A stretch of 64,000 nucleotides of DNA from Sphingomonas arvum (GTDB lineage Bacteria; Pseudomonadota; Alphaproteobacteria; Sphingomonadales; Sphingomonadaceae), in the NCBI RefSeq assembly GCF_026013565.1, contig NZ_JAPDOB010000001.1, positions 1,449,686 to 1,513,685 on the forward strand, read 5' to 3'. Made by a program: the position numbers and the translations under genes. Under the pieces are notes generated by a model. That model was not told the origin of the DNA. It searched no databases and saw only the letters and a program-made list of their open reading frames with translations. Of the stretch, positions 44,834-53,147 are shown piece by piece. Each line of letters begins with the position of its first letter. The stretch's first letter is position 1.

Positions 44834-45325
44834 CTAGCTCTGACCATACGGCTGCCCCTCAGGCGCCCCCTTGCCCAGCTTGTCGGGCAACGGCTCACCC
44901 GCTGGCGTGAAGGCCAGGGAAACTGAGTTGATGCAGTAGCGCTCGCCAGTGGGTGGCGGGCCGTCCGGAAAGACGTGCCCTTGATGACCGCCGCAGCGAG
45001 CGCAGACGATCTCCGTTCGAACCATGCCGAAGCTTGTGTCGCTGATCGTTCGCAAGTGATCTTCCTTGAATGGCGACGTGAAGCTCGGCCAGCCTGTCCC
45101 GCTCTCGAACTTGGTGCCGCCGTTGAACAGCGGCAAGCCGCAGAGTCGGCAAGTGTACAGGCCACGCCGCTTCTCCTGCAGGAACACGCCGCAGAACGGT
45201 GCCTCCGTCCCGTGGTTCAGAAGAACCTGGCGTTCCTCGACGGAGAGATCCTCCGCGAGGAGCCGGAACTGCTCCGCGCTGGGCGGCGTCAGGTCGAAAG
45301 CGGTTACGGATGTAGCTTTATCCAC
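44834..45325 (-). CDS. msrB: Peptide-methionine (R)-S-oxide reductase
   Basis: A 163-residue MsrB. The two zinc-binding CxxC pairs are CRLC and CARC, and the catalytic cysteine is in RYCINSVSL. FESGTGWPSF and GGHQGHVFPDGP are the family signatures. GTG at 45325 is preceded by AGGAGA. No signal peptide, so it repairs oxidised cytoplasmic proteins. Confidence 0.97.
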   Translation of the reverse strand: MDKATSVTAFDLTPPSAEQFRLLAEDLSVEERQVLLNHGTEAPFCGVFLQEKRRGLYTCRLCGLPLFNGGTKFESGTGWPSFTSPFKEDHLRTISDTSFGMVRTEIVCARCGGHQGHVFPDGPPPTGERYCINSVSLAFTPAGEPLPDKLGKGAPEGQPYGQS

Positions 45326-46103
45326 GGCCGATCTCTCCTGCCTACGTCTGCCGAGTCAAAATTCAACCATAGTATCGGACTAGCGGAGATGTCTGTTCCA
45401 CGTCGAAGGTTCGCCGGCGGGTGGAACAAGTACAGTGCAGCTGAATACTTCCCCAACGGGAAGATCATCTCATTCGCCTACGCAACATTTTAGGTGAACG
45501 GCCTTGAAGGGGCACTTGACGCACTTAATGCTGTGTTCTGGCAGGCACTGACCCCGTGATTGAGTTCACGACTCGGTTACCCGGAGCTGATCTGTATTAG
45601 CCTATGCTGGCAGGGCTTGCACGCATTTGTTCTCGGCGCTGGCGGATAAGCAGACGTCGGTCAGGTGATGATTTCCATCCCGCTCGACTCACCTGAAGGT
45701 TTAAGTCTGGGACGCTTGATCGCAACGCAAGCAATCCGCGCCGGCACCCAGTCGGTTCCTTGCCCAACTTCCTCCCAGCAGGCGCCGTGTTCGCCATTTG
45801 GAACCCAGCGTCGGAACGCGCGCTTAGCGGCTGCAGCTCGAATGTCCGCTCTGTGTGGATCCCTAACATCAGCTAAGATAGCTGAACGAAGGTCCGCTTA
45901 CGGGTGCCGGCCGAACCATTCAGAACGACCAAGATGGGCACATTGCTGCCTCGACAGCGCGTTTGAACGGATGTCCGCTCCTGCCGATCGGCGCCCCAAA
46001 GTAGCCCTTCCGCTTACCACCATCAGCAGACGCTCACTGTAAGGCCAACCTGCGCATCGGCAAGTGGGCGCCAACAGACCGTCACCTGAAGAGGTGTTGT
46101 TGC
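45326..46103. other. Intergenic stretch with decayed frames
   Basis: A stretch of 778 bp without a convincing gene. Frames of about 90-125 codons occur on both strands (45597-45869 minus, 45665-46042 plus) but have Ser/Arg-rich composition and no ribosome-binding site. It holds the short CGAAnGTCCGCT repeats. Confidence 0.5.
45839..45979. repeat. Three spaced copies of a CGAAnGTCCGCT motif
   Basis: CGAATGTCCGCT (45839-45850), CGAAGGTCCGCT (45887-45898) and CGGATGTCCGCT (45968-45979) occur in the same orientation in a non-coding stretch. I have the impression of similar motifs in intergenic DNA of sphingomonads, but I cannot name the element. Confidence 0.4.
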
Positions 46104-47402
46104 CTAGAGAAGGCTTCCGATCTGTGCGACTGGCGCGAGGAGAATCCATCCTGGGCTCGCATCCAAGATCAGATCGTCAGCAGCGATTACGTGTCGACCA
46201 TCAAGCCTGATCATGAACTCGGGCGAGGCATCCCAATCCGTGTTCGCCGCGATCCATGTCGTATTCCCTTCCATCCAGCTGACGACCTGACCCGGAGCCA
46301 AGAACTTCGTTCCTTGCACAAAGGTGAAATCCTGCTTGCCGAGCATGTCAGCACGAGCATCGATCGCGGACAGGTCGATCTTGTCGCCGTCGAGGTGGTC
46401 GAAATCGAGGATAGCGTCGCTGCCCGAGGGGCTGCTTCCGCTCTCAGCAATTCCGTTGAAGACGAAAACATCTGCTCCGCTTGCCCCGCTCATGATGTCC
46501 TTTCCTGGCCCGCCGACGATCGTGTCGTCCCCACCTAGGCCCGCCAGAACATCATCGCCGCGACTGCCAGCGACAAACAGCGAAAGGGACCCGGACGGCC
46601 CATAGCTTGGATCGATCGCGTTGCCGGTAGGAAAGTCGGCATTCACCACTGCCGTTGCTGCTTCCTGATCTTGGGTCGAAAGCCAGTCGGGTAGCCCCAA
46701 AGCGGAAGCATAGGTGGTCGGTGAGTGCGCCGCTACCGGAGCCGTGGCAGCATCGACGATGCCGGAGCCGGTGAATGCTGGAAGGAAGTAGGTTGTCCCT
46801 ATCCTTTCCACGCCGTTGATAAGGACGGGATCATTGGCTGCCGTGTAGTCGGCAAACCTATTCTCCATGAGCAACGGGTCGATTCCGAAGTGGCGTGCAG
46901 CAGCTCCTTCCCAGTTCGGCGCTCCAAAGCCAACGAAATCCGCTCGTGCATCGGTCAAGGCCGAACCATAGGTCGCAAGCGAGTAGGCCAGGACATACTC
47001 GGTTTAGCCACCACCGAGTGAGTGGCCCATCACATGGATGCGCGCGTCGGCATAGGCGGGATTGGCGAGTATGGCATCGTAAATGCTGGTGGCGCGCGCA
47101 GCCTCGTCCAGCGGTATGCCTGCCAGGATGGATTCACCCTGGACTGCGTCAATGCCCTGAGCGCCCGCGAACGCAAGGATAACGTCGGTGACTCGGCCGG
47201 CAGCGTCCGTCCGAGTTACGATGCCTGCGAAAAAATCTCGCTCAGAGGTCCGCTCCAGCCCTGCGACGTGAAAGCCTCCGCCCAACACGAGCGATGCTCC
47301 GGCACCGTCAAGGACCTGCCAGTATGTTCCGAAATAGACTTGGTCTTGCAGGGTAATACTGACGACCCGAACCCTCCGTCTTGCCGCCGCTCTCACTACC
47401 AT
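46104..47402 (-). pseudogene. RTX-type lipase/esterase interrupted by a TAA codon
   Basis: The lipase half contains the nucleophile elbow MGHSLGGG, immediately followed by TAA (47004-47006), after which the same frame continues TEYVLAYSLATYG to a C-terminal region with RTX calcium-binding repeats (SRGDDVLAGLGGDDTIVGG) and a final secretion-like tail. A CAA to TAA change at the codon after GGG is the simplest explanation. Reconstructed length from ATG 47402 is about 432 residues; a GTG at 47471 would extend it. Intact relatives are exported by type I secretion. The lesion separates the catalytic serine from the rest, so it is non-functional unless read through. Confidence 0.82.
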
Positions 47403-47589
47403 CGAGCGTCGTTTTATGTCCGGCGAGGTGCGGATGTTGCAGCCGGGCAAATCATAATCGACGATCTGCACAGCGCGACGATGTCAGTGCGTGCGCATGC
47501 ATGGCATGACGCGCTCCACCGATGGCAGTACGACAACCTCTCGCGATGGCTGAAGCCACGTTCTCAGCCTCGTTCGCGCCAGCTGGGCG

Positions 47590-48768
47590 ATGCTCATGCG
47601 CCTAAGCAGGACAAGGCGGCTGGAGCGTGCCAACAACATAGGCGACCTGCGTCGACTGGCGCGCCGCAGACTCCCGCGTCCGATCTTCGACTATATCGAC
47701 GGCGGGGCGGACGACGAGGTGACGCTTCAGCGGAACCAGTCGGCCTTCTCGACATACGAACTCGTGCCGGATGTTCTCACGGACGTGTCGAGCATCAGGA
47801 CTGCGACATCCCTATTCGGGCAGCCGACGACTTTACCTTTGATGCTCGCGCCCACGGGGCTCACCCGGATGTTCCACCAAGAGGCCGAGTTGGCAGTCGC
47901 ACGCGCAGCGGGCAAGCATGGCTTGCTTTACAGCCTTTCGACGCTCGGTACGACGCGGCTGGAGGCGCTCGCTCAGGCCTGCGCCGGTCCCAAGGTCTTC
48001 CAGATCTACATCTTCAAGGATCGCGGGCTTACCGCCGAGTTCGTGGCGCGCTGCAAGGCGGCTGGCTTTGATGGTTTGGCGCTTACGGTCGACACGCCCG
48101 TGGCGGGCAATCGCGAGCGGGACCGACTGAACGGTCTTTCGCTGCCACCGAGGCTGACCTTGCGCTCGATGCTGAGCTTCGCAGCTCACCCATCCTGGTC
48201 CATTCCTGCGCTCTCCGGTTCCAAGTTCGACCTCGCTAACGTCAGCCACAGGGTGGATGCCCTGGCTGGCGGGCCAATGAGCCTGTTCGACTACATCGGC
48301 GCGCAGTTTGACCGGAGCCTGACCTGGGCGGACGTTGAATGGCTTGCGCGTGAGTGGGGTGGCCCACTCTCGATCAAGGGCGTCATGACCCGGGAAGACG
48401 CCAAGCGCGCGATAGGCTCTGGTGCAACCGGCGTAATGATCTCGAACCATGGCGGTCGCCAGCTCGACGGCGCCCCCGCGCCGGTTGATCAGATCGCGGC
48501 CGTTCGCGAGGCCCTTGGCGATGGTCCCGATGTTATCTGCGACGGAGGCATTCGACGCGGGTCGGACATCGTGAAGGCTTGTGCGCTCGGCGCGAGTGGG
48601 TGCTCGATCGGGAGGCCATATCTCTACGGCCTTGCTGCCGGCGGGGAAGCCGGTGTGGACCGCGCTTTGACCTTACTGCGCGAGGAGTTCGAACGAACGC
48701 TGACGTTGGCCGGGGTGAATAGTGTAAATCACCTTGCACGCAGGCACGTGCGTCGGGTGCCTCGATAA
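47590..48768 (+). CDS. FMN-dependent alpha-hydroxy-acid dehydrogenase/oxidase (LldD-like)
   Basis: A 392-residue (S)-2-hydroxy-acid oxidising flavoenzyme. N-terminal RPIFDYIDGGADDE, LMLAPTGLTRMFH, the Lys of LSIKGVMTREDAK, the active-site SNHGGRQLDGAPAP and the phosphate-binding CDGGIRRGSDI and GASGCSIGRPYLYG are all present. ATG at 47590 (a second ATG six bases on). L-lactate or a related hydroxy acid is the likely substrate; quinone or oxygen as acceptor cannot be distinguished. It has no obvious partner gene. Confidence 0.92.
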   Translation: MLMRLSRTRRLERANNIGDLRRLARRRLPRPIFDYIDGGADDEVTLQRNQSAFSTYELVPDVLTDVSSIRTATSLFGQPTTLPLMLAPTGLTRMFHQEAELAVARAAGKHGLLYSLSTLGTTRLEALAQACAGPKVFQIYIFKDRGLTAEFVARCKAAGFDGLALTVDTPVAGNRERDRLNGLSLPPRLTLRSMLSFAAHPSWSIPALSGSKFDLANVSHRVDALAGGPMSLFDYIGAQFDRSLTWADVEWLAREWGGPLSIKGVMTREDAKRAIGSGATGVMISNHGGRQLDGAPAPVDQIAAVREALGDGPDVICDGGIRRGSDIVKACALGASGCSIGRPYLYGLAAGGEAGVDRALTLLREEFERTLTLAGVNSVNHLARRHVRRVPR

Positions 48769-48847
48769 ACAGGAGGCGTGCCCATCGGATTCCGCGCACG
48801 ACTCGACAGGCGTAAGCCATGCTGGGATACGAGGTCGGCCGACCAGC

Positions 48848-49308
48848 CTACCAGTCCCCATCCGCTACCCTGGCCCCTTTCTTTTCGGCCAGCCGTCGCA
48901 TCGTTGCGGGCGAGACAGTTTCCGGCAATGCATCAAGATCAAAGAAAGCTGCTTCCACGATCTCCCGGTTGTCTGTCTGGGGTCTTCCGATCACCTGCGC
49001 TTCGAACAGCGAGATCGTGTCGCGCTCCCTTCAGCAGACGTGCTATGTGTCGAGATCAATCTGAGATCTTGGATCATGCATCCAAGCTCCTCGCCGATCT
49101 CACGCGCGGCGGCGGCGGCGAGCCTCTCCCATGGACGCACCCCGCCTCCAGGCAGCATGAACAGGTGAGTGGCGCCGTAGCTATGGCGCACCAGCAGGAC
49201 CTCACCCACATCGTTGAAGAGCATGACCTTCACATCGCGGGTTCGGGGCCGCACGGCCCTCCACATGAGCCGCCGTGCCTGGTAAGCTAGCTGCAGCAGA
49301 GAGCCCAT
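48848..49308 (-). pseudogene. Nudix hydrolase, frameshifted
   Basis: The Nudix box lies in the first part (GGGVRPWERLAAAAAREIGEELG). After STHSTSAEG the frame is lost; the next frame carries DTISLFEAQVIGRPQTD and a proper end at TAG 48848-48850 (KKGARVADGDW). The break is at a run of three G (complement of 49027-49029) where four are expected. Restored length is about 153 residues. Young pseudogene or homopolymer error. Confidence 0.8.
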
Positions 49309-49368
49309 TGCCGTAAGCTACTGCAAGCTGCGGATCGCCTCCATCCAATTCACTGCACGCAAGCTCAG

Positions 49369-50100
49369 CTAGGCTGTGCGGGATGAACTCGCATGAGGCG
49401 AAGCGCTGAGCAGGGCTCCGATCGACTCGTCGAAGTGCGCGGCCATGCACTGGCGGGCTTGCTCCGGCTCGTGCTCGGCGATGGCCTTCGCCAATTGCCG
49501 GTGCCGCTCGCGGATCTCGCGTCGCTGCTCAGGAGTGCGCCGTGTCTCCCAGGCGGTCGGCACTGCCACCCGCATCAGCGGCACGAAGGAGCTCACGATC
49601 TGGTAGAAAAGCGGATTGCCGCTGGCCTCGGCAATAGCGAGATGGAATTGGATGTCCTCAGCGGTTAGCTGCTCCTGGCTGAGGTCCTCGCTAGCCAGTC
49701 GCTCGGCAATCGCGACGATCTTGCGGGCCTGCGGCAGTGTGGAGTGGCGCGCGGCCAATTCGGCGGTTCGCAGCTCGATCGTGCGGCGCACGTCCCAAAC
49801 GTCCGCCACGTCGATCTGGGCCGTCGAGATCGCATGATCGAGCGACGCTGACATGGCCGAGCCATCGAGCGCGGCGACCCTGGCGCGGCGGCCGTTGGCG
49901 ACGTCGATGAGCTTAAGGGCTGCAAGCGCACCGAAGGCTTCGCGCATGACCGCACGGCTGACGCCAAGCCGCTCGGCAAAGAAACCCTCTCCAGGGAGAG
50001 CGTCACCGACCCGCAGCTGTTCGTCGTGGATGTAACGGCGAACCGCATCCATGGCCGTCTTGGAGAGAGACCGCGCTCCGCCAGCGGGTGCAGCGTCCAT
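49369..50100 (-). CDS. GntR-family regulator, FadR/FCD subgroup
   Basis: A 243-residue regulator. The winged helix covers residues 14-75 (GDALPGEGFFAERLGVSRAVMREAFGAL) and the FCD effector domain follows, with the metal/ligand residues in DVRRTIE, FHLAIAEASGN and HRQLAKAIAEHE. ATG 50100 shares its base with the stop of the AraC gene (TAATG), so both are translated from one message. It probably controls the catabolic unit upstream; typical effectors are small organic acids or sugar acids. Confidence 0.93.
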   Translation of the reverse strand: MDAAPAGGARSLSKTAMDAVRRYIHDEQLRVGDALPGEGFFAERLGVSRAVMREAFGALAALKLIDVANGRRARVAALDGSAMSASLDHAISTAQIDVADVWDVRRTIELRTAELAARHSTLPQARKIVAIAERLASEDLSQEQLTAEDIQFHLAIAEASGNPLFYQIVSSFVPLMRVAVPTAWETRRTPEQRREIRERHRQLAKAIAEHEPEQARQCMAAHFDESIGALLSASPHASSSRTA

Positions 50101-50867
50101 TATGCTGCCCTTAGGCTGCGGAAGTCGCTTGGGCTAACGCCGTAACGTCGCCCGAACGCCCGAGTGAAGCTGGCGTTGTTCAGGTAACCGCTGCGATAGC
50201 CGATCACGCCCACAGGAAGGTCGGTCCCCAATAGTTGCCGGCGAGCCTCCGCGAGGCGGCGTTCGACGAGGGCCTCACTGATAGACGAACGATAAACCTC
50301 GCGAAACCCTTTGGTCAGTTTGGAGCGGTTCAGTCCGCAGCGGCGGGCAAGATGGTCGATGGTCAGTTTCTCCGACCATTGCTCGTCGATAATCTGCCGC
50401 GCCAGGGTGACACGCTCCAGATCATTCCTGCTGAGCAGGGCGTCGTCAGGCATCGGAGTGAGTGTGCCTGCTTTCAGGGCGCCGACCAGCTCACAGAGCA
50501 GCTCGATACTCTTCGCCAGGCGGTAGGTGGCGGTCGCTCCTTCGCAGTCGCGCTTCTCGAACAGGCTGCGCGCGATCGCCGCCTGGCCGTTGCCAAGGTA
50601 GAAGCGCTGAGGCTCGCAGACGTTCGGTGACCAATCGAACAGGCTTGCCAGCGCGTCGCCGCGAACAGCGAGGACGATGCTGCCTTGTCCCAATTGCTCT
50701 CCAGCGATCCCCTCCTGGCCAAGGTGGATGCACAGCCGTGCCGGTTGCTCGACTTGGATCACCAGCGCGATCCTTCCTGGTGGAAGATTGGCGGCGATGC
50801 TCTGCGACGGGCCGAGCAGAGTGACCAACTCGGCAGAGATGTCGATCGTTCGGGCAGACTCCGGCAT
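50100..50867 (-). CDS. AraC-family transcriptional regulator (PchR-like)
   Basis: A 255-residue regulator. C-terminal double helix-turn-helix: LTIDHLARRCGLNRSKLTKGF and GVIGYRSGYLNNASFTRAFGRRYGVSPSDFR (pieces). The LNRSKLTKGFR element resembles PchR/YbtA-type regulators. ATG at 50867 with AGGAGGAC upstream. It is coupled to the GntR gene and follows the ROK kinase by 43 bp. Two regulators at the end of one catabolic unit suggest dual control. Confidence 0.92.
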   Translation of the reverse strand: MPESARTIDISAELVTLLGPSQSIAANLPPGRIALVIQVEQPARLCIHLGQEGIAGEQLGQGSIVLAVRGDALASLFDWSPNVCEPQRFYLGNGQAAIARSLFEKRDCEGATATYRLAKSIELLCELVGALKAGTLTPMPDDALLSRNDLERVTLARQIIDEQWSEKLTIDHLARRCGLNRSKLTKGFREVYRSSISEALVERRLAEARRQLLGTDLPVGVIGYRSGYLNNASFTRAFGRRYGVSPSDFRSLRAA

Positions 50868-50896
50868 CCAAGGTCCTCCTGTGCTTGGATGCTGGC

Positions 50897-50911
50897 AGCT
50901 ATCCGATAGCT
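50897..50911. promoter_or_regulatory. Perfect palindrome upstream of the AraC-GntR pair
   Basis: AGCTATCCGATAGCT is a perfect 15-base inverted repeat (7-bp arms, central C) that ends at the ROK stop codon and lies 30 bp before the AraC start. It is a good candidate operator for autoregulation by one of the two regulators, or a small hairpin in the message. Confidence 0.45.
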
Positions 50912-51795
50912 TAGCAATACCTATCTGACAGCTTCAACTCGGCAAGATGGAGTGCTCCGCTCACGCCCGCATTCTCCAGGGCGGCAGGAACGATCAATTC
51001 GGAGTCGTCGATGAACGGCAGGTAGCCAGCCAACTTGTCGGAGCAGCGCTTCGCGGCGGCCGTGAGCAGCTCGGGGCGGCTGCGGATCACTCCGCCGCCC
51101 ACGACGATCCGCTCCGTCGCGAGCAGCAGAAGCAGGTCGGCGCAGGCCTCCGCTAGTGCGTCCACGAACAGCTGCCAGACCGGATGGTCGCTGGACAAGG
51201 TGGCTGGATCGCAGCCGAGGCGAGCGGCCAACGCTGGACCGCTGATCAGCCCCTCGAGGCAGTCCCCATGATAAGGGCAGTTCCCGGCGAACTCGTCAGA
51301 CGGGACGCGCCGTACGCGGAGGTGCCCGCCTTCCGGGTGCATTCGACCGATGATCGGCCGGCCGCCAGCGACGATGCCGATCCCGACCCCGGTTCCGATT
51401 GTGATGTACAGGTGGTCGGAACACCCATGGGCCGCGCCCCACCGGCCCTCGGCCAGCGCGGCTGCGGTAACATCGGTCTGGAGAACCGCCGGGCCCGCGA
51501 CGGCAGCTGCCAGCGGACCCAGCACGTCCGCGCCGCTCCACCCTGGTTTGGGCGTCGGGAGCATATGGCCATGGTCCGGAGCGGCAAGGTCCACGCGGAT
51601 CGGGCCGAAGCTGGCGACCCCAAGCGCCTCGATCGGCTGCTCCCTATTCCAGCGTGCGAGTTGGGCCGCGATCTGGCCCAACGTCGCGCCGGGATCGGTG
51701 ACCTTGAACGCCGCACGGCCGATAAGCTCAGTTCCCTCGCCAAGCGCCACCAAGGCGTTGGTGCCGCCCAGCTCAACGCCCGCCAGCCTTGTCAT
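50911..51795 (-). CDS. ROK-family sugar kinase (fructokinase-like)
   Basis: A 294-residue kinase. N-terminal ATP motif GVELGGTNALVALG, the TIGTGVGIGIVAGG phosphate motif, and the zinc-site-like block GGHLRVRR...GNCPYHGDCLEGLISGPAL typical of the YdhR/ScrK-type fructo/manno-kinases. ATG 51795 is one base after the MFS stop. It would phosphorylate a hexose released inside the cell by this unit; fructose, mannose or glucose are the usual substrates. Confidence 0.92.
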   Translation of the reverse strand: MTRLAGVELGGTNALVALGEGTELIGRAAFKVTDPGATLGQIAAQLARWNREQPIEALGVASFGPIRVDLAAPDHGHMLPTPKPGWSGADVLGPLAAAVAGPAVLQTDVTAAALAEGRWGAAHGCSDHLYITIGTGVGIGIVAGGRPIIGRMHPEGGHLRVRRVPSDEFAGNCPYHGDCLEGLISGPALAARLGCDPATLSSDHPVWQLFVDALAEACADLLLLLATERIVVGGGVIRSRPELLTAAAKRCSDKLAGYLPFIDDSELIVPAALENAGVSGALHLAELKLSDRYC

Positions 51796-51796
51796 T

Positions 51797-53116
51797 TCAC
51801 GCGTGAGCGTTGGCTGTGCGCGCAACTGGCTCCGGTGCCCGGCGCATGGCCAGCACGAAGCCAATCACCGCGACGGCGCTGACGACGATGCCAACGCCGG
51901 CAAGCGCCTGAGCTAGGTATCGCTCCCCACCCAATAGGCTGCTGACGAGGGTAACCAGGGTCGGAGCCAGCCCGAAGCCGATCAGCCCGGCGATGGCGAT
52001 GAAGGCACCAATCGACAGGCCGCGCAGTTCGTTGGGCAGGAACACGGTCAGCGCCACGGACGTGATCAGCCCGGTGATGCTCCCCGCCAGCATCAGCATA
52101 CCGATCATCACCGCAAATCCGGTCACGTCCGGCATGATCGGGAACAGCGCGGTGGGCACGCCAACGATCGCCGCAAACACCGCTCCGATCAGCAAGCCGC
52201 CCTTCCGACCGCTCTTCTGACCCCAGTCGGCAAGCAGGCCGCCAAGGATGGAGCCGAGAATGCCCTGAGCCAGGATGATTCCGCCCAGCCATCCGCCAAA
52301 GTCAGCCGGCGCCGATCCGTAGAAGCGCTCTAATACCGGCGATGCCCAGATGCCCGCGGCGCCGTCTGCCATGACGACGCTGGTCTGGCCGACGAACAAA
52401 GGCAGGAGGAAGCGCCGCCGCGACCAGAGTTCGGCCGCCACTACCCGGAAAGGCGCATGCGGTCCGGCCTCCACTTCATGCCGCGCGGGCTCACGAAGCA
52501 GCAGGAGCGGCAGGATCAGCAAAGTGCTGACAATGCCGAGGGTGTATTGCGCGCTGCGCCACGGGGTGATGTCGCCGTACCAGGCGGGCGCGCCGGGCCG
52601 TCCGAACCAGCCGAGCAGCCACCCCGCAACCGCGAAACCGGCCGCGATGCCGACGCTCTTGCCGAGATTTGCCAGCAGCATTGCGCGGCCGCGTTGCTCG
52701 GGCAGGCACATATCCGCCATCAGCGACAGAATGGCGGTCAATGCGCCAGTGGTGCCGATCCCGGTCAGCATGCGCCCGACGAACAGGATTGCGGGGTTGG
52801 CAGCCATCGCGGTCACGAAGCAACCAAACGTCCAGATCGCAGCCAACCAGAGCATCAGGCGGACGCGGTTGCGCCGGTCGATCAGCACCCCGATCGGAAC
52901 CGAAAAGACTAGCAGCGGCAGCGCTGCCCCGCCGCCCTGGATCAGCGCCAGCGCACTATCCGAAAGTCCCAGCTCTCGCTTGGCGCTTTCAGCCATGATG
53001 CCGAAGCTCTGCATGGCGGTGAACCCGGTGGCGATGGACACCGTCAGGATCAGCATGGCGGCGAGCGAACGGCGAAGCGGCCAGGCGCGATCGTTCGGAA
53101 CGGCGAGCGTAGCCAT
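51797..53116 (-). CDS. MFS transporter
   Basis: A 439-residue protein with about twelve membrane segments. SVPIGVLIDRRNRVRLML is the conserved loop 2-3, and LMADMCLPEQRGRAMLLANLGKS the loop after TM4. ATG at 53116 follows GGAG at nine bases and is preferred over ATG 53131. Operon position between the FAD-linked dehydrogenase and the ROK kinase suggests it imports the unit's substrate or sugar moiety. Confidence 0.9.
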   Translation of the reverse strand: MATLAVPNDRAWPLRRSLAAMLILTVSIATGFTAMQSFGIMAESAKRELGLSDSALALIQGGGAALPLLVFSVPIGVLIDRRNRVRLMLWLAAIWTFGCFVTAMAANPAILFVGRMLTGIGTTGALTAILSLMADMCLPEQRGRAMLLANLGKSVGIAAGFAVAGWLLGWFGRPGAPAWYGDITPWRSAQYTLGIVSTLLILPLLLLREPARHEVEAGPHAPFRVVAAELWSRRRFLLPLFVGQTSVVMADGAAGIWASPVLERFYGSAPADFGGWLGGIILAQGILGSILGGLLADWGQKSGRKGGLLIGAVFAAIVGVPTALFPIMPDVTGFAVMIGMLMLAGSITGLITSVALTVFLPNELRGLSIGAFIAIAGLIGFGLAPTLVTLVSSLLGGERYLAQALAGVGIVVSAVAVIGFVLAMRRAPEPVARTANAHA

Positions 53117-53147
53117 CAGCGGCGGCTCCATACGCGGCCGGACATGT

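Noticed and set aside
45388..45492. A 34-codon frame starting at ATG 45388
   Set aside because: Too short, no ribosome-binding site, no family.
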